A stretch of 64,000 nucleotides of DNA from positions 6,490 through 70,489 of the forward strand of contig JBOEGT010000008.1 in the NCBI GenBank assembly GCA_050633585.1, read 5' to 3'. Made by a program: the position numbers and the translations under genes. Within the stretch, counting starts at the first letter, position 1. Each line of letters starts with the position of its first letter. Positions 17,861 through 26,140 of this stretch are shown here, one piece after another. The stretch is from CALKZN01 sp050633585 (GTDB taxonomy: Bacteria; Pseudomonadota; Gammaproteobacteria; Arenicellales; Arenicellaceae). Under the pieces are notes generated by a model, which was not told the origin of the DNA, did no database searches, and worked only from the letters and a program-made list of their open reading frames with translations.

Positions 17861-17942
17861 AAAGCCAAAGCATATAGACTAATATCTTGCTTTAATAGCA
17901 ATATACCGTTTTCGGTAATACATAGTCAGCTTTGGCTTTTTT
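17861..17942 (+). ncRNA. Multibranched RNA structure ending in an intrinsic terminator
   Basis: A perfect 11-bp outer stem (AAAGCCAAAGC at 17861-17871 with GCTTTGGCTTT at 17929-17939) is followed by six Ts (17937-17942). Inside it a second pairing, GACTA/TAGTC (17877-17881 with 17923-17927), encloses two small hairpins: TTGCT-TTAAT-AGCAA (17887-17901) and TACCG-TTTT-CGGTA (17904-17917). The simplest reading is the terminator of the rpoN-hpf transcript. The nested, multi-helix form is more elaborate than an ordinary terminator and would also suit a small RNA or a cis-regulatory leader of rapZ. Confidence 0.5.
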
Positions 17943-17968
17943 GCGCCTAGTTCACTCATGCCTATTAA
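17941..17968 (+). promoter_or_regulatory. Possible promoter for rapZ
   Basis: TTGCGC (17941-17946), a 16-base spacer and TATTAA (17963-17968) lie directly after the terminator-like structure and about 40 bases before the rapZ ATG. Both hexamers match consensus only partly. Position is the main support. Confidence 0.3.
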
Positions 17969-18005
17969 GCACGACAAAAACTTAAGAACATAATTACGAC
18001 AAAAC

Positions 18006-18890
18006 ATGCAAAAAAATCGTTTCATTGTTATTAGCGGCATGTCTGGCTCAGGTAAATCCGTTGCATTAAATGCTCTCGAAGATTTAGGGTACTACTGCAT
18101 TGACAACTTACCTGCAATTCTTCTCGGAGAAACGGCTGAAAAATTATTAAAAGCTGAAGCGTTTAATCGGCAAACACCCGAAAAAGCGATCAAAATTGCA
18201 GTTAGCATTGATTCACGTAACAAAGAGTTCTTGCAAGGCATCTCTAAACAATTAGACAGCCTCAATCAACATGTGACCAACCAAATTATTTTCTTAGACG
18301 CTAATGACCAGACAATCATTAAACGTTACAGTGAAACACGCCGAAAACATCCACTCACCAATCGAAATGTATCGCTGCTCGAAGCAATACATCTAGACCG
18401 CTCCATGTTGAGTTCATTGCAAGAACGAGCGGATATTGAAATTAACACCACGCACCATACCCCGCATCAATTACGCGCATTAATGCGTGATTATGCCGCG
18501 ACCGCTGAAAGCTCACCTATCACTGTATTATTCCAATCCTTTGGATTCAAATACGGTGCTCCCAACGATGTGGATTTCATTTTTGACGTCCGCTGCCTTC
18601 CAAACCCTTATTGGCATGAGCATCTACGAGAACAAACAGGCCTTGAAGAACCCGTTCGTGATTTTTTGAGCTCACACGATAATGTGGCAAACATGCAATA
18701 TGACATTCAATCATTTATCGAAAAGTGGCTCCCACACTTTCAAGCAGAAAACCGCAGCTATTTAAACATCGGCATTGGTTGCACCGGAGGCAAACACCGA
18801 TCAGTCTTCATTAGCTCAAAACTTGCTGAACACTTCAGGCTCAATCAAGCGATTCATACTCAAATAAGACATCGTGAATTAAATATTTAA
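18006..18890 (+). CDS. rapZ: RNase adapter protein RapZ
   Basis: A 294-residue P-loop protein with Walker A GMSGSGKS (about 11-18), DNLP motif and the conserved C-terminal GCTGGKHRSV segment that, in E. coli, binds small RNAs and glucosamine-6-phosphate. There RapZ directs RNase E to GlmZ and so controls GlmS and cell-envelope precursor supply. The position after hpf is conserved, but ptsN is not between them here. Confidence 0.95.
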   Translation: MQKNRFIVISGMSGSGKSVALNALEDLGYYCIDNLPAILLGETAEKLLKAEAFNRQTPEKAIKIAVSIDSRNKEFLQGISKQLDSLNQHVTNQIIFLDANDQTIIKRYSETRRKHPLTNRNVSLLEAIHLDRSMLSSLQERADIEINTTHHTPHQLRALMRDYAATAESSPITVLFQSFGFKYGAPNDVDFIFDVRCLPNPYWHEHLREQTGLEEPVRDFLSSHDNVANMQYDIQSFIEKWLPHFQAENRSYLNIGIGCTGGKHRSVFISSKLAEHFRLNQAIHTQIRHRELNI

Positions 18891-19056
18891 CTCTCCAAGG
18901 CCTTTAAACGTTAACCACGGACCTCAATTAAGAGTCAAACCGAGAGGCAAAAGCCACTATCAACATTTCTATGACACTGTCATTAGAAAAATAAGGAACC
19001 ACTGTTTTTGATCAGAAAATGAAATCTCAACAATGTTCAAATTAGTTTAAAATAAC

Positions 19057-20403
19057 GTGATGCAAGCAAACAGCTCTGATCAATTAAAACAATTAATACA
19101 TATCCAGCAGGAAGGGGATATTGATGAGCTAGTGGCATTTCTTGAGGATTGCCACCCAGCTGACATTGCCGATTTAATTGAAAGTAGCGAGCCCAGCAAG
19201 CGCACAGACATATGGAATAATGTAGAAATTACTCAAGCCGGGGAAGTTCTAAAAGAACTCAATGAGGGCGTCCTTGAACAAGTGATTGACGAAGTTGAAA
19301 AACCCCGTTTAGTCGAATCAGTCACCTACTTAGACATTGATGATATTGCTGACATTATTCCTGAATTACCGGAAGACATCATCGCGGATGTTTTATTAGC
19401 CATCGATCGAGAAACGCGTCGGTCTCTTGGCGAGGTTTTAGCTTACCCTGAAGACAGTGCTGGCGGCCTCATGAACACCGATGCGGTTGTAGTTCGAGAT
19501 GATATTTCGGTAGATGTTGCGTTACGATTCTTACGCTTAAAGGACGACTTACCCAACAATACTGATGCTATTTTTTTAGTGAATAAAAATAGTGAGTTAT
19601 CCGGCATTATACCCATCAATGCATTAATCACCTCAAAACCAGACCAGATCGTCTCGGCGTATGTTTTAGAGGACCCTATCATCTTCAATGTTCTTGATGA
19701 AGACGATACTGTTGCAAAGCACTTTGCTGATTACAACTTAATCTCCGCTCCAGTCGTCGATGAAAAGAATAAACTGGTGGGGCGAATCACCATTGATGAC
19801 GTCGTCGATGTCATCATTGAAGATGCGGAACAAGAAGCCTTAGCACGTGCTGGTTTACGCCAAGAAGAAGACATTTTTGCACCCGTCTCCAAAAGCGCTC
19901 AAAACAGAGCATTGTGGCTCGGCGTCAACCTCATTACCGCGTTAATTGGATCATGGGTCATCAGTCAATTTGAAGGCAGCATTCAACAATTAGTCGCCCT
20001 TGCGGTGCTCATGCCTATCATTGCGAGCATGGGTGGAAACGCCGGGATTCAAACCTTAACTATCGTGATTCGAGGCCTCGGAAATGGCACTATTCAAAAA
20101 GGAAATATTTGGCGACTTATTAAAAAAGAATCTCTAGTCGGTGGACTTAACGGCATTATTTGGGCAATCATTATGGGTGGGATTGCCGCCATTTGGTTCA
20201 ATGATATGGGCCTTGGCCTAATCATAGCGCTTGCGTTATTAATTAATTTAATCATCAGCGCTATTGCAGGCGTCATACTACCTATTATTTTTGAAAAAAT
20301 GGATATAGACCCTGCCCTTGCAGGCGGCGTTGCTTTGACAACCGTGACTGATGTAGTCGGTTACTTTTCTGTACTTGGCTTAGCTGCTTGGTTATTACTA
20401 TAA
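19057..20403 (+). CDS. mgtE: Magnesium transporter MgtE
   Basis: A 448-residue protein with the full MgtE architecture: superhelical N domain (about 15-120), two CBS domains (about 135-255) that sense cytosolic Mg2+, then five transmembrane helices (about 285-448). The pore signature MPIIASMGGNAGIQTLTIVIRG is intact and acidic residues of the last segments (MDIDPALAGG) are present. It gates Mg2+ uptake across the inner membrane. The gene stands alone, with about 165 bases before and 100 after. No Mg2+ riboswitch was recognised. Confidence 0.96.
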   Translation: MMQANSSDQLKQLIHIQQEGDIDELVAFLEDCHPADIADLIESSEPSKRTDIWNNVEITQAGEVLKELNEGVLEQVIDEVEKPRLVESVTYLDIDDIADIIPELPEDIIADVLLAIDRETRRSLGEVLAYPEDSAGGLMNTDAVVVRDDISVDVALRFLRLKDDLPNNTDAIFLVNKNSELSGIIPINALITSKPDQIVSAYVLEDPIIFNVLDEDDTVAKHFADYNLISAPVVDEKNKLVGRITIDDVVDVIIEDAEQEALARAGLRQEEDIFAPVSKSAQNRALWLGVNLITALIGSWVISQFEGSIQQLVALAVLMPIIASMGGNAGIQTLTIVIRGLGNGTIQKGNIWRLIKKESLVGGLNGIIWAIIMGGIAAIWFNDMGLGLIIALALLINLIISAIAGVILPIIFEKMDIDPALAGGVALTTVTDVVGYFSVLGLAAWLLL

Positions 20404-20502
20404 GCCTCCACAATGAAGATAAAGACAATAACAGTCAACACATAGAACACGACACATTAGCACTACTGCCATACTGAAACACACGCAATAAACACTCTAA
20501 CT

Positions 20503-21582
20503 ATGATTAAAGCATCACAACTTTTACATGACTTTTCAGACCTACTTCAAGGAAGCATCGACGAAGATATTGTATGCACAGGAATTGGTTCTCCCAATTG
20601 CTTCACACACGGCAATGTGATTGTATGCAACAATGAACAAGCCTTAATCAGCGTGGCCGACAACTCAGAAACTAAGCCTAGCTTAATCATTACCAGTAGT
20701 GATTTCGTTGAAGCAGGAAAAGTACCCGCAAATATACCGATATTGACATCTCATAACACTCGATTAGCGCATGCCTTAATCAAGCAGCGATTAAACGATT
20801 ATGACAACACGGACTCTGAATGGGATAGGATTCATTCCAGCGCAACTATTCACCCTAGCGCCAAGATAGCCAGCTCTTGCCGGATAGGTCCACATGTGGT
20901 GATCGGTGCTAATGTCATTATCGGAGAACACTCGATTGTCCGTAGCAATAGTGTTATTGAGCATGATAGCGTCATTGGAAAAAACAGCTGCATCAATAGC
21001 CTTGTCAACGTTGGTTACGGCAGCAAGATTGGCGATCGCGTGATTGTGCGCTCTGGTGTCGCTATTGGTAATGAAGGTTTTGGCTGGGCCCCTGATGACG
21101 ACAATCATTATCATCGAGTACCGCATACAGGCTATGTTGAAATTCATGACGATGTTCAAATTGGGGCAAATAGCAACATCGACCGAGGCACCTACGGCCC
21201 AACAGTCATTAAACGCGGCGCAAAAATTGATGCCTTATGCCATGTTGCTCATAACGTCGTGATTGGTGAAGATTGCATCTTGGTTTCTCAATCCGGCGTT
21301 GCAGGCTCATCAACCCTTGGTAGCCGCGTCATTGTTTCAGGGCAAACAGGAATTTTAGATCACATCACTATTGCGGATGACGTCACCCTTGTGCATCGCG
21401 CAGGCGTCACAGCAGATATTACCGAAAAAGGCATGTGGGCAGGCAAGCCTCACAAACCACTGAAAGAGTATGTCAAACAACTGAACAGCCACAAACGACT
21501 TGAAAAAAAGCTAGCACAATTAGAACAACGCATTGCACAACAAGAGAAAGCGGCCCAAACATCACAAGATCCTGAATCATAA
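20503..21582 (+). CDS. lpxD: UDP-3-O-acylglucosamine N-acyltransferase, stand-alone
   Basis: Lipid A synthesis enzyme adding the amide-linked 3-hydroxyacyl chain. It has an N-terminal uridine-binding domain (about 1-105), a left-handed beta-helix of hexapeptide repeats (about 110-320) with the catalytic His in LCHVAHNVVIG, and a C-terminal helix (KRLEKKLAQLEQRIAQQE). Length 359 is normal. It is not in the usual bamA-lpxD-fabZ-lpxA-lpxB cluster, so it may be a second LpxD-like enzyme. The next gene, a lipid acyltransferase homologue 20 bases downstream, supports an envelope role. Confidence 0.88.
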   Translation: MIKASQLLHDFSDLLQGSIDEDIVCTGIGSPNCFTHGNVIVCNNEQALISVADNSETKPSLIITSSDFVEAGKVPANIPILTSHNTRLAHALIKQRLNDYDNTDSEWDRIHSSATIHPSAKIASSCRIGPHVVIGANVIIGEHSIVRSNSVIEHDSVIGKNSCINSLVNVGYGSKIGDRVIVRSGVAIGNEGFGWAPDDDNHYHRVPHTGYVEIHDDVQIGANSNIDRGTYGPTVIKRGAKIDALCHVAHNVVIGEDCILVSQSGVAGSSTLGSRVIVSGQTGILDHITIADDVTLVHRAGVTADITEKGMWAGKPHKPLKEYVKQLNSHKRLEKKLAQLEQRIAQQEKAAQTSQDPES

Positions 21583-21602
21583 GGTTCGCAGCTTACATAG
21601 AC

Positions 21603-22271
21603 ATGAGTGACTCTCCTAAAAAATCTTTTTTAGTCAACATTGCACCTTATATATATAAATATCTCATGCTGCTGATTACCAGCACCTGCAAACTAAAAGT
21701 GCATGGCAAAGAGCATATAGAAGCAATTCATAAAGACAATAAATCGTGGATATACAGCATTTGGCACAACAATGTATTAATTAGCCCTTGGGCCTTACGA
21801 AAACAAAACGTCACTGTCATGGTAAGTGAGAGCAAAGACGGAGAAATTATCTCTCGTAGCGTTCATTTGTTTGGCAATACGACTGTTAGAGGCTCTACCT
21901 CTAGAGGCTCCGCAAAAGCCACCCGACAAGCACTAAAAACCTTGAAAAAGAACAACCCTGTTGCCATTACTCCTGATGGTCCAAGAGGCCCAAAGTATGA
22001 ATTGCAAGAAGGTGTGCTTTTTTTAGCTGCCATATCCAAAACAGCCATTATTCCTTTCCACAGTGAATGCAGCAAACAATGGGAGTTTAATAGCTGGGAT
22101 AAACTCAAACTCCCTAAGCCCTTTTCAACAATTCATCTGTGCTTTGGACCTGCTATTGATATTGATCGAGACACACTGGATTCAAACATAGATCAGCTAA
22201 GGCAGTTTGTTGAGGAGCGGATGATGGATAATGTACAATTTGCAATACAAGCAGCCCGACCTCAACATTAA
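21603..22271 (+). CDS. DUF374/LPLAT-family lipid acyltransferase
   Basis: A 222-residue protein of the DUF374 branch of lysophospholipid acyltransferases. SIWHNNVLI holds the family's conserved His. FGNTTVRGSTSRGSAKATRQALKTLKK and the DGPRGPKYELQEGVLFLAAISKTAIIP segment are strongly diagnostic. A hydrophobic N-terminal segment (about 10-30) suggests membrane association. The family is thought to acylate a lipid A precursor or lysolipid, but its substrate is not established. Probably co-transcribed with lpxD. Its stop converges on argB with only 19 bases between. Confidence 0.85.
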   Translation: MSDSPKKSFLVNIAPYIYKYLMLLITSTCKLKVHGKEHIEAIHKDNKSWIYSIWHNNVLISPWALRKQNVTVMVSESKDGEIISRSVHLFGNTTVRGSTSRGSAKATRQALKTLKKNNPVAITPDGPRGPKYELQEGVLFLAAISKTAIIPFHSECSKQWEFNSWDKLKLPKPFSTIHLCFGPAIDIDRDTLDSNIDQLRQFVEERMMDNVQFAIQAARPQH

Positions 22272-22290
22272 GTGCGTTACCGAGTGCGCA

Positions 22291-23157
22291 TTAACTTCGA
22301 ATCAACGTACCCACGCCAGAATCAGTCATGACTTCCAGCAACAAGGCATGATCAACCCGTCCATCGATAATATGTGCCGTTTTAACACCTTCATTTACCG
22401 CTGTTAAAGCACATTCAACCTTCGGCATCATGCCGCCAACAATCGTGCCATCACTAATCAAACTAGCGACTTGATTTCCATCTAAACCAGTGAGCAGTTC
22501 TTTTTCTTTATTCAGAACGCCTGGTGTATTTGTCATCAAAATCAGCTTTTCAGCGTGAAGTTCTGCTGCAATAGCCCCTGCCACAGAATCGGCATTGATA
22601 TTATATGTCTCACCATTCAAACCAACGCCTATTGGCGCAATCACTGGGATAAAATTATCTTGCTCCAAATGCCTCACTAAAGCGGGGTTTACTTTGTCAA
22701 CTTTGCCGACAAATCCAATATCTTGCTTAGAAGAAAGCTTACTTGCTTGCACCAAATTACCATCTTTCCCAGTCAAGCCGACAGCCTTACCACCATGGGA
22801 ATTAATCAGGCTAACAATTTCTTTATTCACGGCCCCTCCCAGCACCATCTCAACGACATTGACCGTTTCTTGGGTTGTCACACGCAAGCCGTCGACAAAA
22901 TTTGATTCAATCCCCAGCTGTTCAAGTGTCGAACTAATTTGTGGCCCTCCTCCATGAACAACCACCGGATTCATTCCTACCAGCTTCAACAATACGACGT
23001 CCCGCGCAAAACTACTTTTAAGGTCATCATCAACCATCGCGTTGCCGCCATATTTAATCACGATTGTTTTACCATGAAACTGCTTAATGTAAGGCAGCGC
23101 TTCAATCAGAATTTTAGCCGTTTGCTGCGATGCGTCTTGAGGTGACGATTGAGTCAT
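22291..23157 (-). CDS. argB: Acetylglutamate kinase
   Basis: A 288-residue amino acid kinase catalysing phosphorylation of N-acetyl-L-glutamate, the second step of arginine synthesis. Motifs visible are IKYGGNAM (ATP site), VVHGGGPQISSTLEQLGI (substrate), and the NINADSVAGAIAAEL stretch near the catalytic Asp. The N-terminal helix of about 25 residues resembles hexameric, arginine-inhibited enzymes, which fits feedback control, but this is inferred. No other arg genes are adjacent. Confidence 0.95.
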   Translation of the reverse strand: MTQSSPQDASQQTAKILIEALPYIKQFHGKTIVIKYGGNAMVDDDLKSSFARDVVLLKLVGMNPVVVHGGGPQISSTLEQLGIESNFVDGLRVTTQETVNVVEMVLGGAVNKEIVSLINSHGGKAVGLTGKDGNLVQASKLSSKQDIGFVGKVDKVNPALVRHLEQDNFIPVIAPIGVGLNGETYNINADSVAGAIAAELHAEKLILMTNTPGVLNKEKELLTGLDGNQVASLISDGTIVGGMMPKVECALTAVNEGVKTAHIIDGRVDHALLLEVMTDSGVGTLIRS

Positions 23158-23398
23158 GTTTTTCGCCTTCTATTGTGTATTCACGTTAATTAAATTAATG
23201 TAGTGTTAAAGTTTATCACTGGAGCTTGTTGATACTTCATTTGACAACAAAGCCATCATAAACGAATGGATTATCCCATGAAATTGATCGGTTGCAAAAA
23301 GAGACACTCTGAAACAATTTGATACGCTTTTTGCAAAAAAATCAGAGACAATAACCCCTTCAAGAGTCCTACATAGACTACCAATAGAATTATCTGTC

Positions 23399-24859
23399 AT
23401 GAAACTGAAAACGCTTAGCTTAACTTGCCTACTAATGACTTTAAGCGCATGCCAAAGCATTGAAAAGAATGTATCTGTTGATTCGGCATTGAATACCTTG
23501 AACCTCCAACAGGAAACATGGGCTGCACAAACCAACACATCTGACTTTACTAATAATGGCTGGCTAACAAATTTAAAAGACCCCCGCCTTGAAAAATATG
23601 TAGCCATCGCACTTAAAAATAACTTTAGCCTACAAGCCAACCAAGCACAGCTTTCGGCACAACTACAAAATGCTCGAATTAGCGCTGCTCGATTATTTCC
23701 TAGTGTTGATTTTACGCTTCGTCAGAGCAAAACAGAAACTGAAAACACCACAAATAATAGCACCAATAACGATATTATTAGCAACACCAATTACGACGGA
23801 AACGTTAATATTTCTTGGGAAATAGATGTATGGCAACGCTTAACTGCACAAAAAAAAGCAGACGCCAAGACAGTTCAAGCAACCGCCGCCGACTTTGAAG
23901 CCGCTCGCCTCTCCTTAGTTGCTTCTGTTGCGCGAGCATGGTTTAACCTCAACAGCCTAAAACTGCGTATTGACCTGGCGAATAGCCGCCTAGACTCCAT
24001 CAAAGAATCATTAGAAATTGTTGAAGAGCAATATTTAAACGGCTCTCAGTCTGCCCTCAATGTTTACTTAAATCGTGCAGACCACATAACACAACAAGCC
24101 ACGATTTTTGAACTAAATAACAGCTTGCAATCCGCAATCAGAGATTTCCAAATACTGTTAGGAGAGTATCCTAACCTTGACATTTCATTTACCGCAGCAC
24201 TGCCAACACTTGAAGAACCGGTTCCCGCAGGGCTACCAGCAGAACTCGTCATGAGACGGCCTGATGTATTAGCTGACTTGTATGAATGGCAATCATCCGC
24301 ATACGATGCGAAGGCTGCTCAGCGCGCACGCTACCCTTCATTTTCGTTGACAGCATCATACGGTGCCAGCAGTAATTCATTAAGCACACTCGATGAAAAA
24401 ACACTCTTATTCAACTTGATCAACAACTTAAGCGTTCCTTTATTTAAAGGAGGCCAACTTAAGGCTCAAGCAGAAGCAGCTGAACTATTACAAGATGCGA
24501 GCTTCAAACTTTACCTTGCCACATTACTGAGAAGCTTCAATGAGGTTGAAACCGCATTATCCACAGAAACTTCATTAAAATCGCGTTTAGCGTTAACCCA
24601 AAAAGCATCGACACTTTCCGAGTCTGGCTATGAACTTGCCTTGGAACAATACACCTCTGGCATCTCAGATTATCAAAATATATTAGAATCCAGACGCCGC
24701 TGGTTTGATGCTCAAACGCTAGTCATTAATTTACAAAACTCCCTGCTACAAAATAGGGTTTCCTTAAATTTGGCACTCGGCGGTGACTTCGACACATCTG
24801 AAAATGCACTTCAATCCACCCCAATTATTCATGCTGATAGCCGTAAAACGCTTAAGTAA
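23399..24859 (+). CDS. Outer-membrane efflux lipoprotein, OprM/NodT family
   Basis: A lipoprotein signal with lipobox LSAC (Cys18) is followed by two outer-membrane efflux protein repeats (about 70-250 and 265-460). They carry the family motifs VARAWFNLNSL, the conserved PAGLPAELVMRRPDVLADLYE, and ARYPSFSLTASYG. TolC-like trimers form the outer-membrane exit duct of tripartite pumps. It is the first gene of an outer-membrane factor, adaptor, pump cluster and is followed within 30 bases by the adaptor gene. Confidence 0.92.
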   Translation: MKLKTLSLTCLLMTLSACQSIEKNVSVDSALNTLNLQQETWAAQTNTSDFTNNGWLTNLKDPRLEKYVAIALKNNFSLQANQAQLSAQLQNARISAARLFPSVDFTLRQSKTETENTTNNSTNNDIISNTNYDGNVNISWEIDVWQRLTAQKKADAKTVQATAADFEAARLSLVASVARAWFNLNSLKLRIDLANSRLDSIKESLEIVEEQYLNGSQSALNVYLNRADHITQQATIFELNNSLQSAIRDFQILLGEYPNLDISFTAALPTLEEPVPAGLPAELVMRRPDVLADLYEWQSSAYDAKAAQRARYPSFSLTASYGASSNSLSTLDEKTLLFNLINNLSVPLFKGGQLKAQAEAAELLQDASFKLYLATLLRSFNEVETALSTETSLKSRLALTQKASTLSESGYELALEQYTSGISDYQNILESRRRWFDAQTLVINLQNSLLQNRVSLNLALGGDFDTSENALQSTPIIHADSRKTLK

Positions 24860-24886
24860 TAACATTCTTCATTTTGTAGATACGCT

Positions 24887-26125
24887 ATGGAACACAATCA
24901 AACGAATCACTCAAACAGCCAAACAGCCATTGATTCACAGACAGAATATGAAGGCTTGTCATTTGAAAAAACAGCCATTGTTATACTAATACTTGCTGTG
25001 ATAACTTCAGGCATTGTCTGGTATTTAAAAGCCAATAAACCTGAAGCTAAAAAATCTGGCCCCAAACAAAGTGTCGTTTTTGTTAATGCGAGCAAGCCTG
25101 ACATTAGAGACTATATTGTCTCCATTTCGAGCAATGGCAGTGCCGCTGCAAAAACTAACAGCACTTTAGTTGCTCAAGTATCCGGTGAAATCACCAGCAT
25201 TTCAGAACAGTTCTCGAATGGATCCAGCTTTAGCAAAGGCGACCTTCTACTCACGATTGATCAACGTAACTTTAACGCAGCAGTAAGCAGCGCCAGCGCA
25301 AATTTATCACAAGCCGAATCAAATCTTGAGACAGAACAAGCATTAGCGGCTCAAGCAAAAAAAGACTGGGAGCGCCTTGGATATGATGGCGAACCCAATG
25401 CGAGAGTTTTACGCAAACCACAACTTGATGCCGCTACAGCACAATTCAAAGCCGCTAAAGCGGCATATAGCAAAGCCCGTTTAGACTTGTCTCGCACTCG
25501 CATCCGCGCACCCTATCATGGCAATGTCATTGAGCGCAGTGTAGGCCTTGGTCAATTTGTGACACTCGGGACACCCCTTGGCAATATTTTTTCCAATGAC
25601 GGTTTAGAAATCCTACTTCCCGTCAACCAAGAAGAATATGCACAACTTGATTTTTCAAGCAAGCCCAAGGTCATTCTTCATACGGAGCTTGCGGGGACTC
25701 AACATGAATGGTCGGCAACAGTGGTTCGTGCCGATCGAGCCTTTAACACCGCAACTCGCCAATTAAACGTGGTGGCTGAAGTAGACAATGTCATTAGCAA
25801 CAATGGCCTAGAACTCAAAGTTGGCCAATACATTAACGCAAATATTAATGGACAAACCCTCTCACAAGCAAGCGTCATCCCCAATAGTGCTGTTCGTGAA
25901 GGTAGTTATGTTTTCATCTTTGATGAAGGGATATTACGTCGTAAAAATATCAGCATTATTTGGCAAGATGATGACGTGACGATTGTGAATAATCTTGACG
26001 CCGAAGATTTAGTGGTCACCACTAGTCTTGGCGGAGCGGTCAGTGGTTCAAAAGCAAAACTTATCGGTGACACTAAAAAAAACACCCCTAAAAGCGACTC
26101 ACTCACGCCTTCAGCACCTCAATAA
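24887..26125 (+). CDS. RND efflux periplasmic adaptor
   Basis: A 412-residue membrane fusion protein with one N-terminal transmembrane helix (about 30-48), a lipoyl-like half motif (VAQVSGEITSISEQFSNGSSFSKGDLLLTID), a helical hairpin (about 125-190) and the second half (TRIRAPYHGNVIERSVGLGQFVTLGTPLGNI), then beta-barrel and membrane-proximal domains. It connects the RND pump to the outer-membrane channel. Its stop is 15 bases before the first pump gene. Confidence 0.92.
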   Translation: MEHNQTNHSNSQTAIDSQTEYEGLSFEKTAIVILILAVITSGIVWYLKANKPEAKKSGPKQSVVFVNASKPDIRDYIVSISSNGSAAAKTNSTLVAQVSGEITSISEQFSNGSSFSKGDLLLTIDQRNFNAAVSSASANLSQAESNLETEQALAAQAKKDWERLGYDGEPNARVLRKPQLDAATAQFKAAKAAYSKARLDLSRTRIRAPYHGNVIERSVGLGQFVTLGTPLGNIFSNDGLEILLPVNQEEYAQLDFSSKPKVILHTELAGTQHEWSATVVRADRAFNTATRQLNVVAEVDNVISNNGLELKVGQYINANINGQTLSQASVIPNSAVREGSYVFIFDEGILRRKNISIIWQDDDVTIVNNLDAEDLVVTTSLGGAVSGSKAKLIGDTKKNTPKSDSLTPSAPQ

Positions 26126-26140
26126 GACACATTTAATATT

